From: Emmonsiellopsis sp. PD_33 | Taxonomy: Eukaryota; Ascomycota; Eurotiomycetes; Onygenales; Ajellomycetaceae | Assembly: GCA_032988165.1 (NCBI GenBank) | Contig: JANTQF010000283.1 | Span: forward strand, 1-46,437 | Length of the DNA stretch: 46,437 nucleotides | Direction of reading: 5' to 3' | Shown: piece after piece, positions 1 through 10,793 of the stretch | Layout: each line of letters starts with the position of its first letter | Position numbering within the stretch: position 1 is the stretch's first letter | Made by a program: the position numbers and the translations under genes | The notes under the pieces: generated by a model | Told to the model about the DNA's origin: nothing | The model's input: the letters and a program-made list of their open reading frames with translations, nothing else | Databases searched by the model: none

Positions 1-127
1 CTAACCCTAACCCTAACCCTAACCCTAACCCTAACCCTAACCCTAACCCTAACCCTAACCCTAACCCTAACCCTAACCCTAACCCTAACCCTAACCCTAA
101 CCCTAACCCTAACCCTAACCCTAACCC
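1..127. repeat. Telomere repeat array (CTAACC)n
   Basis: About 21 perfect tandem CTAACC units begin at the first base and stop at the junction with CAGGGGAGG. This is the C-rich strand of the TTAGGG telomere used by filamentous ascomycetes, so the window starts at a natural chromosome end. The array has no degenerate units, which fits a telomerase-maintained end rather than an internal telomere relic. Confidence 0.98.
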
Positions 128-714
128 AGGGGAGGTAAGACCTCTTAAGTGAAGTGGCCACCCTGCATACCCTGGCCAAGGAGGCACATTACTCATGGGC
201 TTGAGGGTCAATCAACCTGTTCCATATTGGATAGAGCCCCCTCTGTGTGGTTAAGTGTAGCCTCCATCCCAGAGCACACTTCAACCATCAGGAGATTCAA
301 ACACTGGCAGCCCCCCATCAGAGGGTGTCTAACAGTGGCTGAAGCCTGGAGGCCCTGCATCTCCAGCTTCAGCTGAGGTCTGTCAATTATTGACCTTCTA
401 GCTAATACTCATATTAGACTCCAGGGGGTAAGCTAGTCAAGGTAGCCACTGATCTTCAGCATGATCAGGGTCATTTTCCTCCTTCAGAGAGACTGATGCT
501 GCAGTCAGGCTGGCCCTTGCAGGCCTCAACCCTCCCCTGCATGCAGATCATCTTCTGAAAATCTCAGTGAGGGCAATTAGATACTCCAGGCATCTGCACA
601 GTGTGCTATAATGACATCCTGAGGTGAATCTTTAACTGAACCTCTTCCTCTTAGCTATTTCTGCCCCTCTGGGGGTTCCAGCCAGCCCACTCCAGTGGCT
701 CAGTCTACAGTAGC
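128..714 (+). other. 5'-ETS/spacer upstream of the 18S-like gene
   Basis: This spacer lies between the telomere and the first 18S base. By position it should be the remaining 5' external transcribed spacer of the rDNA unit, cut by the telomere. I found no conserved promoter motif in it. It is CpG-poor like the rDNA that follows. The small ORF at 149-376 has no recognisable domain and is not called. Confidence 0.55.
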
Positions 715-1785
715 TACCTGGTTGATTCTGCCAGTAGTCATATGCTTGTCTCAAAGATTAAGCCATGCATGTCTAAGTATAAGCACTTATATGGTGAAAC
801 TGTGAATGGCTCATTAAATCAGTTATTATTTATTTGATAGTACCTTACTACATGGATACCCATGGTAATTCTAGAGCTAATACATGCTAAAAACCTCGAC
901 TTCAGAAGGGGTGTATTTATTAGATAAAAAACCAATGCCCTTCAGGGCTCCTTGGTGATTCATAATAACTTATTGAATTGCATGGCCTTGCACCAGCAAT
1001 GGTTCATTCAAATTTCTGCCCTATCAACTTTCAATGGTAGGATAGTGGCCTATCATGGTAGCAACAGGTAACAGAAAATTAGGGTTCAATTTCAGAGAGG
1101 GAGCCTGAGAAACAGCTACCACATCTAAGGAAGGCAGCAGGCACACAAATTACCCAATCCCAATACAGGAAGGTAGTGACAATAAATACTGATATAGAGC
1201 TCTTTCAGGTCTTGTAATTGGAATGAGAACAATTTAAATCTCTTAATAAGAAACAATTGGAGGGTAAGTCTGGTATCAGCAGCTGCAGTAATTTCAGCTC
1301 CAATAGTGTATATTAAAGTTATTGCAGTTAAAAAGCTTGTAGTTGAACCTTGGGTCTGGCTGGCTGGTCTGCCTCACTGCATGCACTGATCTGGCCAGAC
1401 CTTTCCTTCTAGGGAGCCCCATGGCCTTCACTGGCTGTGGGGGGAACCAGGACTTTTACTGTGAAAAAATTAGAGTGTTCAAAGCAGGCCTTTGCTTGGA
1501 TACATTAGCATGGAATAATAGAATAGGATGTGTGATTCTATTTTGTTGGTTTCTAGGACCACTGTAATGATTAATAGGGATGATTGGGGGCATCAGTATT
1601 CAGCTGTCAGAGGTGAAATTCTTGGATTTGCTGAAGACTAACTACTGCAAAAGCATTTACCAAGGATGTTTTCATTAATCAGTGAACAAAAGTTAGGGGA
1701 TCAAAGATGATCAGATACCATTGTAGTCTTAACCATAAACTATGCTAACTAGGAATTGGACAGTGTTCTTATTATGACCCATTCA

Positions 1786-1817
<32 letters not shown>

Positions 1818-2513
1818 TGGGGAGAGTATGGTTGCAAGGCTGAAACTTAAAGAAATTAATGGAAAGGCACCACAAGGCATGGAGCCTGCAGCTTAATTTG
1901 ACTCAACATGGGGAAACTCACCAGATTCAGATAAAATAAGGATTGACAGATTGAGAGCTCTTTCTTGATCTTTTGAATGGTGGTGCATGGCTGTTCTTAG
2001 TTGGTGGAGTGATTTGTCTGCTTAATTGCAATAATGAATGAGACCTTAACCTGCTAAATAGCTCAGCTCATGTTTGCAGGCCACTAGCTTCTTAGAGGGA
2101 CTATTGGCTCAAGCCGATGGAAGTTTGAGGTAATAATAGGTCTGTGATGCCCTTAGATGTTCTGGGCCACATGCATGCTACACTGACAGGGCCAGCAAGT
2201 ACATCATCTTGGCCAAGAGGTCTGGGTAATCTTGTTAAACCCTGTCATGCTGAGGATAGAGCATTGCAATTATTACTCTTCAATGAGAAATACCTAGTAG
2301 GCACAAGTCATCAGCTTGTGCCAATTACATCCCTGCCCTTTGTACACACCACCTGTTGCTACTACTGATTGAATGGCTCAGTAAGGCCTTCAGACTGGCT
2401 CAGGGGGGTTGGCAACAACCACCCAGAGCTGGAAAGTTGGTCAAACTTGGTCATTTAGAGGAAGTAAAAGTTGTAACAAGGTTTTCATAGGTGAACCTGC
2501 AGAAGGATCATTA
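715..2513 (+). rRNA. 18S rRNA gene, CpG-decayed (probable pseudogene)
   Basis: The sequence begins with TACCTGGTTGATTCTGCCAG and ends with GAAGGATCATTA, the standard fungal SSU ends. The length of about 1.8 kb is normal and there is no intron. Nearly every CpG expected in a fungal SSU is TpG or CpA: in the first 200 bases I see a single retained CpG, at 897-898. The universally conserved 530-loop GCCGCGGTAA reads GCTGCAGTAA (1281-1290), so a working ribosomal RNA is unlikely. Non-CpG transitions occur too, for example CCAGGTCCAGACAAAA reads as CCAGATTCAGATAAAA near 1920. The gene points away from the telomere. Confidence 0.95.
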
Positions 2514-2704
2514 ATGTGCCATAGGAGGTCACCCTTAACTGGGATCAGCCTCTCCACCTGGCTACCCTTATCTATTCTACCTGTTGCTTCAGTGGGCCTG
2601 CAGCAATGCCACTGGGGGAGTCTGCTCCCTGGGCCTGTGCCTGCTGAAGACACCATTGAACTTCTAGTTAAGATTGACATCTGAGTATAACTATAATTAA
2701 TTAA
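2514..2704 (+). other. ITS1
   Basis: This is the spacer between the 18S 3' end and the 5.8S start. It carries the Eurotiales-like phrase CCTGTTGCTTCAGTGGGCC, in which expected CpGs are replaced by CA or TG, and then a GC-rich hairpin region. It is useful for placing the organism, but the decay will mislead naive species matching. Confidence 0.85.
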
Positions 2705-2862
2705 AACTTTCAACAACAGATCTCTTGGTTCTGACATCGATGAAGAACACAGTGAAATGCAATAAGTAATGTGAATTACAGAATTCCATGAATCATTGAA
2801 TCTTTAAATGCACATTGCACCCTCTGGTATTCCAGGGGGCATGCCTGTCCAAGTGTCATTGC
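2705..2862 (+). rRNA. 5.8S rRNA gene, CpG-decayed
   Basis: The segment opens with AACTTTCAACAACAGATCTC and ends near AAGTGTCATTGC, the usual fungal 5.8S limits, at about 158 nt. Expected CpGs are lost at several sites, for example AACGGATC reads AACAGATC and GAACGCAGCG reads GAACACAGTG. One CpG is kept in CATCGATGAAG. Confidence 0.93.
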
Positions 2863-3029
2863 AACCTTCAAGCCTGGCTTGTGTGTTGGGCCCTCATCCC
2901 CTGTGGACATGCCTAAAATGCAGTGGCAGTGTCATGTTCTGGTGCTCAAGTATATGGGGCTTTATCACTCACTCTTGGAGGCCTGGCTGACCCTGGCCCA
3001 TCAACTCTAGGCCTCATGCCTTAACCAGG
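2863..3029 (+). other. ITS2
   Basis: This spacer lies between 5.8S and 28S and begins with the phrase CAAGCCTGGCTTGTGTGTTG, typical of Eurotiales ITS2. It is CpG-poor, like the flanking rRNA genes. Confidence 0.83.
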
Positions 3030-5188
3030 TTGACCTTGGATCAGGTAGGGATACCCACTGAACTTAAGCATATCAATAAGTGGAGGAAAAGAAACCAACA
3101 GGGATTGCCTCAGTAACAGCAAGTGAAGTAGCAAAAGCTCAAATTTGAAATCCAGCCCCTCTGGGGGTCTGAGTTGTAATTTGTAGAGGATGCTTCAGGT
3201 GTGGCCATAGTCTAAGTCCTCTGGAATGGGGCATTGCAGAGGGTGAGAATCCCATCTTCAGCCAGCTGGCTGTGCCTGTGTGAAGCTCCTTTGACAAGTT
3301 AAGTTATTTGGGAATGCAGCTCTAAATGGGTGGTAAATTTCATCTAAAGCTAAATACTGGTCAGAGACTGATAGTACACAAGTAGAGTGATTGAAAGATG
3401 AAAAGCACTTTGAAAAGAGAGTTAAATAGCATGTGAAATTGTTGAAAGGGAAGTATTTACAACCAGAGTCATCTGTGGGGGCTCAGTGAGCATTCTCTGC
3501 CCATGCACTCTCCTGCAGACAGGCCAGTGTCGGTTTTGACAGCCAGTCAAAGGCCCTCAGAATGTGTCATCTCTTGGGGTGTCTTATAGCCAGGGGTGCA
3601 ATGCAGCCAGTTGGGACTGAGGAACACACTCCAGCATGGATGCTGGCTTAATAGTCATAAGTGACCCTTCTTGAAACATGGACCAAGGAGTCTAACATCC
3701 ACATGAGTGTTTGGGTGTCAAACCCATCTGCACAGTGAAAGCAAATGGAAGTAGGAACTCTCAAGGGTGCATCATCAATCAATCCTGAAGTCTTCAGATG
3801 AATTTGAGTAAGAGCATAGCTGTTAGGACCCAAAAGATGGTGAACTATGCCTGAATAGGGTGAAGCCAGAGGAAACTCTGGTGGAGGCTCACAGCAGTTC
3901 TGATGTGCAAATCAATCATCAAATTTAGGTATAGGGGTGAAAGACTAATCAAACCATCTAGTAGCTGGTTCCTGTCAAAGTTTCCCTCAGGATAGCAGTA
4001 ACGTTTTCAGTTTTATGAGGTAAAGCAAATGATTAGAGGCCTTGGGGTTGAAACAACCTTAACCTATTCTCAAACTTTAAATATGTAAGAAGCTCTTGTT
4101 GCTTAATTGAACATAAGTACTGGAATGAATCATTACTAGTGAGCCATTTTTGGTAAGCAGAACTGGCAATGCAGGATGAACTGAATGTGAGGTTAAGGTG
4201 CTAAAATGCATGCTCATCAGATACCACAAAAGGTGTTAGTTCATCTAGACAGCCCAACAGTGGCCATGAAAGTTAGAATCCACTAAGGAGTGTGTAACAA
4301 CTCATGGGCCAAATGAACTAGCCCTGAAAATGGATGGCACTCAAGCATGCTACCCATACCTTGCCGTCAGGGTAGAATTGAAGCCCCAATGAGTAGGCAG
4401 ATGTGGAGGTCCATGATGAAGCCTTGAGGGTGACCCCAGGTTAAATGACCTCTAGTGCAGATCTTGGTGGTAGTAGTAAATACTCAAATGAGAACTTTGA
4501 GAACTGAAGTGGGGAAAGGTTCCATGTGAACAGCAGTTGGACATGAGTTAGTCAATCCTAAGACATAGGGAAGTTCCATTTGAAAGTGTGCTCTCATGCA
4601 CTGTCCATTGAAAGGGAAGCCAGTTAATATTCCAGCACCTGGATGTGGATTCTCCACAGCAACATAACTGAATGCAGAGACATCAGTGGGGGTCCTGGGA
4701 AGAGTTATCTTTTCTTCTTGACAGCCTATCACCCTGAAATTGGTTTGTCCAGAGCTAGGGTTCAATGGCTGGCAGAGCCCTGCACCTTTGTGGGATCCAG
4801 TGTGCTCCTGATAACCCTTGAAAATCCGCAGGAAGGAATAGTTTTCATGCCAGGTCATACTCATAACTGCAGCAGGTCTCCAAGGTGAAAAGCCTCTAGT
4901 TGATAGAACAATGTAGATAAGGGAAGTCAGCAAAATAGATTCATAACTTCAGGAAAAGGATTGACTCTAAGGGTTGGGCACATTAGGCCTTGGGTGGAGA
5001 CCCCTGGAGCAGGAGAGCACTAGCTGAGCAATCAGTGGGGGCCCCCCAGCATCAGGGCATGGATGCCCTTGGCAGGCTTTGGCCATCTAGCATGCAATTA
5101 ACAACCAACTTAGAACTGGTACAGACAAGGGGAATCTGACTGTCTAATTAAAACATAGCATTGCAATGACCAGAAAGTGGTGTTGATG

Positions 5189-5222
<34 letters not shown>

Positions 5223-5401
5223 AGTGAAGAAATTCAATCAAGCGCGGGTAAATGGCAGGAGTAACTATGACTCTCTTAAGGTAGCTAAATGCCTTGTCAT
5301 CTAATTAGTGATGCACATGAATGGATTAATGAGATTCCCACTGTCCCTATCTACTATCTAGTGAAACCACAGCCAAGGGAACAGGCTTGGCAGAATCAGC
5401 A

Positions 5402-5434
<33 letters not shown>

Positions 5435-6812
5435 TTGACATTGTGAAAAGACATATTAGGTGTAGAATAAGTGGGAGCTTCAGTGCTGATGAAATACCAC
5501 TACCTTTATTGTTTTTTTACTTATTCAATGAAGTGGAACTGGGCTTTACTGCCCAACTTCTAGTGTTAAGGTCCTTCACAGGCCGATCCAGGTTGAAGAC
5601 ATTGTCAGGTGGGGAGTTTGGCTGGAGCAGCACATCTGTTAAACCATAACACAGGTGTCCTAAGGGGGACTCATGGAGAACAGAAATCTCCAGTAGAACA
5701 AAAGGGTAAAAGTCCCCTTGATTTTGATTTTCAGTGTGAATACAAACCATGAAAGTGTGGCCTATTGATCCTTTAGTCCCTTGAAATTTGAGGCTAGAGG
5801 TGCCAGAAAAGTTACCACAGGGATTAGACCTCCTACAATGGAATAGTCCCAGACCTTGATTCCTGATCAAGGTCTAGTCTGGCTGCCACCCAGCCTGTGT
5901 TGGTGGCAGTTAAGAGACTCTACCCTGGTAGTTCTCTGTAGGACAACACACCTAAATGCAGGGAACTCTCACCAGGTCTTCAGTATCAGACAGCAGTGAT
6001 AACACCCCACTGTGGAGTCCATTCAGGATGAATGGGTAAAAAGCTGAAGAATAGAGACAATCTGCAGCCAACCTAGCTACCCCACAACCCTCTGGGGCCA
6101 TGGGCGCTGAGCAGTTCAACACTTGGTAAGGTGTGGGTGTGGTCCCCTGGGACCATGCCTAAGGTACAGACTATGCCCACCCAAGAGGGTGCAACCACCT
6201 ACCAGCCTACACAGGGCTGAGAAGCAGTTGGTGTGACTGAGGAGTCACTGGTATCATGGAACTGGCTTGTGGCAGCCAAGTATTCATAGCAACATTGCTT
6301 TTTGATCCTTTGATATCAGCTCTTCCTATCATATCAAAGCAGAATTCAGTAAGCATTGGATTGTTCACCCACTAATAGGGAATGTAAGCTGAGTTTAGAC
6401 CATCATGAGACAGGTTAGTTTTACCCTACTGATGAAGGTTACCACAACAGTAATTCAATTTAGTACAAGAGGAACCATTGATTCAGATAATTGATTTTTA
6501 CAGCTGTCTGACCAGGCAGTGCCACAATGCTACCATCTGCTGGATTATGGCTGAACACCTCTAAGTCAGAATCTGTGCTGAAATGCAGCAATGTTGCCCC
6601 ACACATTGTAGTTAGATATGAATAGGCCTCCAGACCCTGAACCTCAGCAGGCTGGCAACAGTTCTTAGGGAGAGACCCCTGGGGACTAACTAGCAGATTG
6701 CAATGTCACCACACACAGGGATAGATCCTCTGCAGACAACTGAAATGATCAAGTAGGTCATGTAAGTAGTCAAGTAGTCTTGTTGTTACAAGTCACTGAG
6801 CATCAGCCTAAT
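3030..6812 (+). rRNA. 28S rRNA gene, CpG-decayed, with intron
   Basis: The start TTGACCTTGGATCAGGTAGG and the 3' region around GTTGTTACAAGTCACTGAG are recognisable fungal LSU ends. The span of about 3.78 kb is longer than usual because of a 435-bp group I intron; without it the length is normal (about 3.35 kb). The sarcin-ricin loop, which should read AGTACGAGAGGAAC, reads AGTACAAGAGGAAC at 6462-6475. Loss of this G by a CpG-type G-to-A change argues strongly that the copy is not functional. A few CpGs survive, for example near 4001, 4364, 4826 and 5241. The exact 3' end is uncertain by about 10 nt. Confidence 0.94.
5825..6259 (+). other. Group I intron (IC1-like) at LSU position L2449, decayed
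   Basis: The LSU sequence GTTACCACAGGGAT is separated from AACTGGCTTGTGGCAGCC by 435 bp, which is the known L2449 group I insertion site. The insert starts after a U and ends with G, as group I introns do. Core elements are visible: a P4/Q-like CAATCTGCAGCC, an R-like GCAGTTCAACACTTGG, and an S-like CCTAAGGTACAGACTATGCC with CCCACC following. The core has CpG-type transitions (the Q element expects CCGCAGCC), so splicing ability is doubtful. No homing endonuclease ORF lies inside. Confidence 0.9.
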
Positions 6813-7065
6813 CCTTGGCTCAATTTGTTGAAAAACCCCCCATTGGTTTAACAAGCTTCTGGTATACCCAGGAGGCTGAAGGGGAAGACATGACAGGATA
6901 GACCAGAGAAGCCAGACCTCCAGGCCAGGCCAGTGAGGCACCCAGAGTAGTCCCAGGTGGAGCACTGTGTTTCTCAGCATCAGACTTGGTGAGATTTCTC
7001 CTCTCCTTCTCTTTCCCTTTTTCTCTTTTCTCTTTTTTTCTTTCCTGCAGCCAGCCAGCCATCCA
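6813..7065 (+). other. 28S downstream spacer with pyrimidine tract
   Basis: This is the proximal IGS, downstream of the 28S end. It contains a strong pyrimidine tract (about 6993-7048) ending in CTGCAG. Such a tract could take part in 3'-end formation, but I see no defined terminator motif. It is CpG-poor up to about 7065, where CpG-rich DNA starts abruptly. Confidence 0.5.
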
Positions 7066-7084
7066 GGCCCCGCGCAGCGGCCGA

Positions 7085-9290
7085 AAAATTTTAAGGTCTC
7101 ATGTGACTCCAGGCTGGACCGGACGGGCCCAGCAAGGGCTTTAACCAGAGTTAGTTAAAGGCTTAACCGGAACTTCAACCAGAGTCAGTTAAGGTGGTCA
7201 CCCGGAGCCGGCTACAGCCCCACGCGGGGTGTTGCGGGCAAGGAACAGAGGCGGAGACAGTTAGAGCACAGCGCGGGCCGGAGGCCGGACAGTCACATGA
7301 TCCAGGCCAGTCTGGGGGTGTCTTTAACTGTAGTTGGTTAAGGGTTTAACCATGCTTAGTTAAGGGCTCACACCAGGCCGGCCTGGGCTCCAGGGGTATG
7401 TCCATCTTCAAGTGTGATTAGTTAAAGGCCGCGCGCCGGACCGGCAACGGGGGTGACTCCTTAACCATAGCTGGTTAAAGGATTCGCCCGGGCCCAGTTG
7501 AGGGCGCCGGCCAGGTGGTCTGGGCCAGAGACCAGAGGCTGTTGGGGCACAGCGCAGGCCAGACGCCAGGCAGTCACATGATCCTGGTCAGGCCGAGCTC
7601 CAGGGGTGACTCTTTAACCAGAGATAGTTAAGGGGGTCGCCCAGAGCCAGCTAAGGGGCCACCAGGGTGTCCACACAGGGTCTGGGCTCCAGGGGTGAGA
7701 CTTTAACCATAATCAGTTAAGGCCCTTGCCAGGGCCTGTTCCATCACGTGATCACAGCCGGGCCGGGCTCCGGGGCAGGGCTTTAACAGGAGTCAGTTAA
7801 GGGTTTAACCGGAGTTGGCTAAGGGGGCCACTGGGGGGTCTAGGGTAGGGGTGAGTCTTCAAGCGTAGGGAGCTACAGGCGGCCGCGCAGGCCGAACCGG
7901 GCTCCAGGGGTGACTCTTTAACCAGAGTTAGTTAAGGGTTCGCCTGGGGCCAGCTTGGGGGTTGGACATTAACCATGGTCAGCCAAAGGGCCCACGCGGG
8001 GTCCAGGCCGGCCCAGGCTCCAGGGGTGAGTCTTCAACCGTAGTCAAGGGTTTAACAGGAGTTGGTTGAAGGCCCCCACCAGGCGGGGCTCCGGGGTCAG
8101 ATCCTTAACCATGCTTAGTTAAGGCCCTTGCCGGGCGGTCCAGGGTGTCCGCGCGGGGTCAGGGCAGGCCCGGGCTATGTCTTCAGGCAAAGTTGGTCAA
8201 AGGGGGCGCACCAGACCAGGCCCCAGGGGTGACTCTTTAACCAGGGTTAGTCAGCAGCGTCACCCAGGGCCAGTTAAGGGGCTGCCGGGCGGTCCGGTGT
8301 CCGCGCAGGGTCCAGGCCAGCCCAGGCTCCAGGGGTGAGTCTTCAACCGTAGTTAAGGGTTTAACAGGAGTTGGTTGAAGGCCCCCGCCAGGCGGGGCTC
8401 CAGGGTTGGATCTTTAACCATGCTTAGTTAAGGCCCTCGCCGGGCGGTCCAGGGTGTCCGCGCGGGGTCCGGGCAGGCCCGGGCTATGTCTTCAGGCAAA
8501 GTTGGTTAAAGAGGGCACACCAGACCAGCTCCGCAGGGGACTCATTGACCATGGCCAGTTAAGGCTTTCACCATAGTTGGTTGAAGGATTCACCCCAGCC
8601 AGGTGGTCCTGGCCAGGGACCAGAGGTGGTCATGTGATCCAGGCCAGGCCAGGCCCCAGAGAGGAGGCTTTAATCATAGTCAGTTGAGAGTCCAACCAAA
8701 GTTAGTTAAAGGGTCCACCCAAGGCCAGTTAGGGGGCCACCAACAGTCCGGGCCGGGCCGGGCCCCAGGCTGTCTTCAGGCGTAGTTAGTTAAAGGGGGC
8801 ACGCCAGACCAGGCCACAGGGGTGGTCCTTGAACCATGCCTGGTTAAAGGTTCAACCAGGGTTGGGTGGCAGGGTCACCAGGTGCCGGTTAAGGGCCCAC
8901 TGGGCCCCAGAGGGGAGTCTTCAACCACAGTTAGTTGGGGGTTGGATCAGCAGTAGTTCAAGGCCCCCTGCTGGGCCAGCCTCCAGGGGTGACACAACAG
9001 TGGCCTGTTAAAGGTTTGTCCGATGTTGGTTAAAAGGTTGGCCCAGGCCAGAGACAGGGCGCAGCCAGGCGATCATGTGCACCAGGCCGGCCTGGGCTGC
9101 GGGGGGGAGTCTTTGACCACACTTAGTTGGGGATTTAACCATTGGTGGTTGAAGGGCCCCCACCAGGCCAGACCCCAGAAGTGGGTCTTTAACCATAGGT
9201 GGTCAAAGGTTTTAACTGTGGTCAGTTAAAGGGGCCACCAGGGGGTCCAGGTCAGGCCTGGCTGGAATAGGGGGGGGGCCAACTGCACAT
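7085..9290 (+). repeat. rDNA IGS array of TTAAC...GTTAA elements
   Basis: Dozens of short elements of the form TTTAACCATAGTTAGTTAAG recur every 50-100 bp, separated by GC-rich linkers such as CCAGGGGTGACTC and GGGCGGTCC. Each is an imperfect palindrome (TTAAC...GTTAA). An E-box-like TCACGTGATC at about 7743 recurs as TCACATGATC (7292, 7575) and CATGTGATCC (about 8631), the two CpG-decay products. A higher-order direct repeat of about 213 bp is present at 8005-8216 and 8313-8526 (period 308). No coding potential is convincing. It is placed as rDNA intergenic spacer by position. Confidence 0.85.
8005..8526 (+). repeat. 308-bp-period direct repeat in the IGS, CpG retained
   Basis: The block beginning CCGGCCCAGGCTCCAGGGGT near 8007 returns 308 bp later almost unchanged for about 213 bp, including CGCCGGGCGGTCCAGGGTGT and CCGCGCGGGGTC. 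Both copies keep their CpGs, unlike the rRNA genes next door. Confidence 0.85.
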
Positions 9291-9339
9291 AACAGCCAGG
9301 GCAGGGGGGGGGTTGGGGGCTCTGCAGAGCATTCTCTGC

Positions 9340-9570
9340 AGGATAGGTGATCAGAGCTGACTGGATGGCAGCATGAGTGGTTTCTGGGATGTATACATAA
9401 CTACCATAGATACCTGCCTGTAGCCCAGCCTGCATGCATAAAGATCAATATATATCCATCCATATACAGCTCTGGCAGCATACTCATACATACATATCAG
9501 CCAGACCTGCCCTTCCCCAGGAGGCCCCCTGGCTAACGCCCAGGTAAAGGTTCAGGGAAAGTCAGACAGC
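9340..9570 (+). repeat. IGS duplication, copy 1
   Basis: A segment with GGATAGGTGATCAG, TACCTGCCTGTA, a TATATA-rich stretch, GGCAG and CAGACCTGC is found again in the same order at 9990-10250. The copies are diverged but colinear. They bracket the C-rich minisatellite. Confidence 0.6.
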
Positions 9571-9945
9571 ATGCCTGGCCTGGGCCACCCCCCCTCTAGG
9601 GATACCCCCCCTTACAGAGGCTCACCAGGGCATCCGGGCCGGCCCAGTCTACCCCCCCTTAAGCACCCCGGGGGCAGCTGGTTACCTTGGACACTGCCCA
9701 CCAGAGCACCTGAGCCCAGTCTGAGCTACCCTCCCTATTATGGGGGCTCTTCAGGGCATCCCAGCCTGGTCCAGGCTACCCCCCCTTGTAGAGGCTCATC
9801 AGGGCACCTGGGCCTGGTCAGGCCTACTCCCCCCATAAGTACCTGGCCACCTTCAACACCACCCACCAGGGCCTCCAGGCCAGCCCAGGCTACCCCCACT
9901 AAGCCCCCCCAGCGCAGCTGCCCCCAGTCCAGGTAGGCCAGGGAG
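9571..9945 (+). repeat. C-rich IGS minisatellite
   Basis: Several units share a poly-C core of the form CTACCCCCCCTT followed by GGGGGCTCATCAGGGCAC and CTGGGCCTGGTC. The ORFs across it (proline/serine-rich on plus, glycine-rich on minus) are by-products of the composition. Confidence 0.7.
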
Positions 9946-9989
9946 GAAATTAGAGAGGGGTGCTGCCACATGACAGGCAGGGGGGCCTT

Positions 9990-10250
9990 CAGGGGCCCTG
10001 TGGATCATCCTCTATAGGATAGGTTACAGTGATAACTGTATGACAGCTTAGGTATAGGGTAGGCCCAGGTGGATGGTGGGATCATATACATTACTACCAC
10101 CTACACCTGCCTGTACCCCCTCCTGCCTATGTATATATATATATATATCTACCATTACAGGTCCGGCAGACCTGCATTCTACCCAGGGCACCCCTCATTA
10201 AGGCCCCAGTTAAAGCCCCAGTTAAAGTGCTGGTTAAGGCACCTCTAAAA
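9990..10250 (+). repeat. IGS duplication, copy 2
   Basis: This is the second copy of the 9340-9570 segment, with GGATAGGTTACAG, ACACCTGCCTGTACCCC, an expanded (TA)n run at 10132-10148 and CCGGCAGACCTGC. It ends in GTTAAAG-type IGS elements (10208-10245). Confidence 0.6.
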
Positions 10251-10793
10251 GCACCCCCCCTGAGGGGGACCTACCCATATCAACCCATATTGACCCCCCC
10301 AGTCATCCACCAGGCTCCCCCCCTCAACCCCCCCTGAGCTCCCATTGAGGTCTTGAAAATGACTATGTCCTCCATTTTGGCCAATTTTGACAGAAAAACA
10401 CCTCTAATTTTGTATGGGCAAAGGCCCAGTTTTCACTTTTCTCATACAAAATCATTCCCCCCTCAGACTTTTTTAGTACACTAAGCCCAGTTTTGCAGAA
10501 TTCACATACAAATGGGTCTGGTGAGTATATGTAGGCACCATCTACAAAAAATCATTACTTTACCTCTGAACCACTGACAACCAGTATGTATTTTATAACT
10601 TTTTTTAGTCAGAAATGCTTATATACTAATTACTTCATTACTTTAGACCCTTTACACTTTAACCATCAGTGTACTACCCCCCTAAAAGTCGGCCTAATCG
10701 CTAGGTCTATTCTTGTAAGTTCATTACTATAACTTTAGTAACTTATTGAATACTAATAATTATATAGTTCTTTAGTTTTTAAAACTATATGAA
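10251..10793. other. AT-rich DNA upstream of the homing endonuclease gene
   Basis: No gene, rRNA exon or group I intron core is visible. Two CpGs survive in AAAAGTCGGCCTAATCGC (about 10685-10702). The segment presumably holds the promoter of the ORF at 10794, but I cannot point to a defined element. Confidence 0.4.

Noticed and set aside
149..376. 75-aa ORF next to the telomere
   Set aside because: It lies in the presumed 5'-ETS spacer, has no motif, and similar short ORFs occur by chance throughout the CpG-depleted rDNA.
1343..5870. ORFs of 60-149 aa inside 18S and 28S
   Set aside because: They are accidental frames in rRNA genes; their sequences are translations of recognisable rRNA.
9571..9971. 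Pro/Ser-rich (plus) and Gly-rich (minus) ORFs
   Set aside because: They arise from a C-rich minisatellite; repeat composition explains the open frames.
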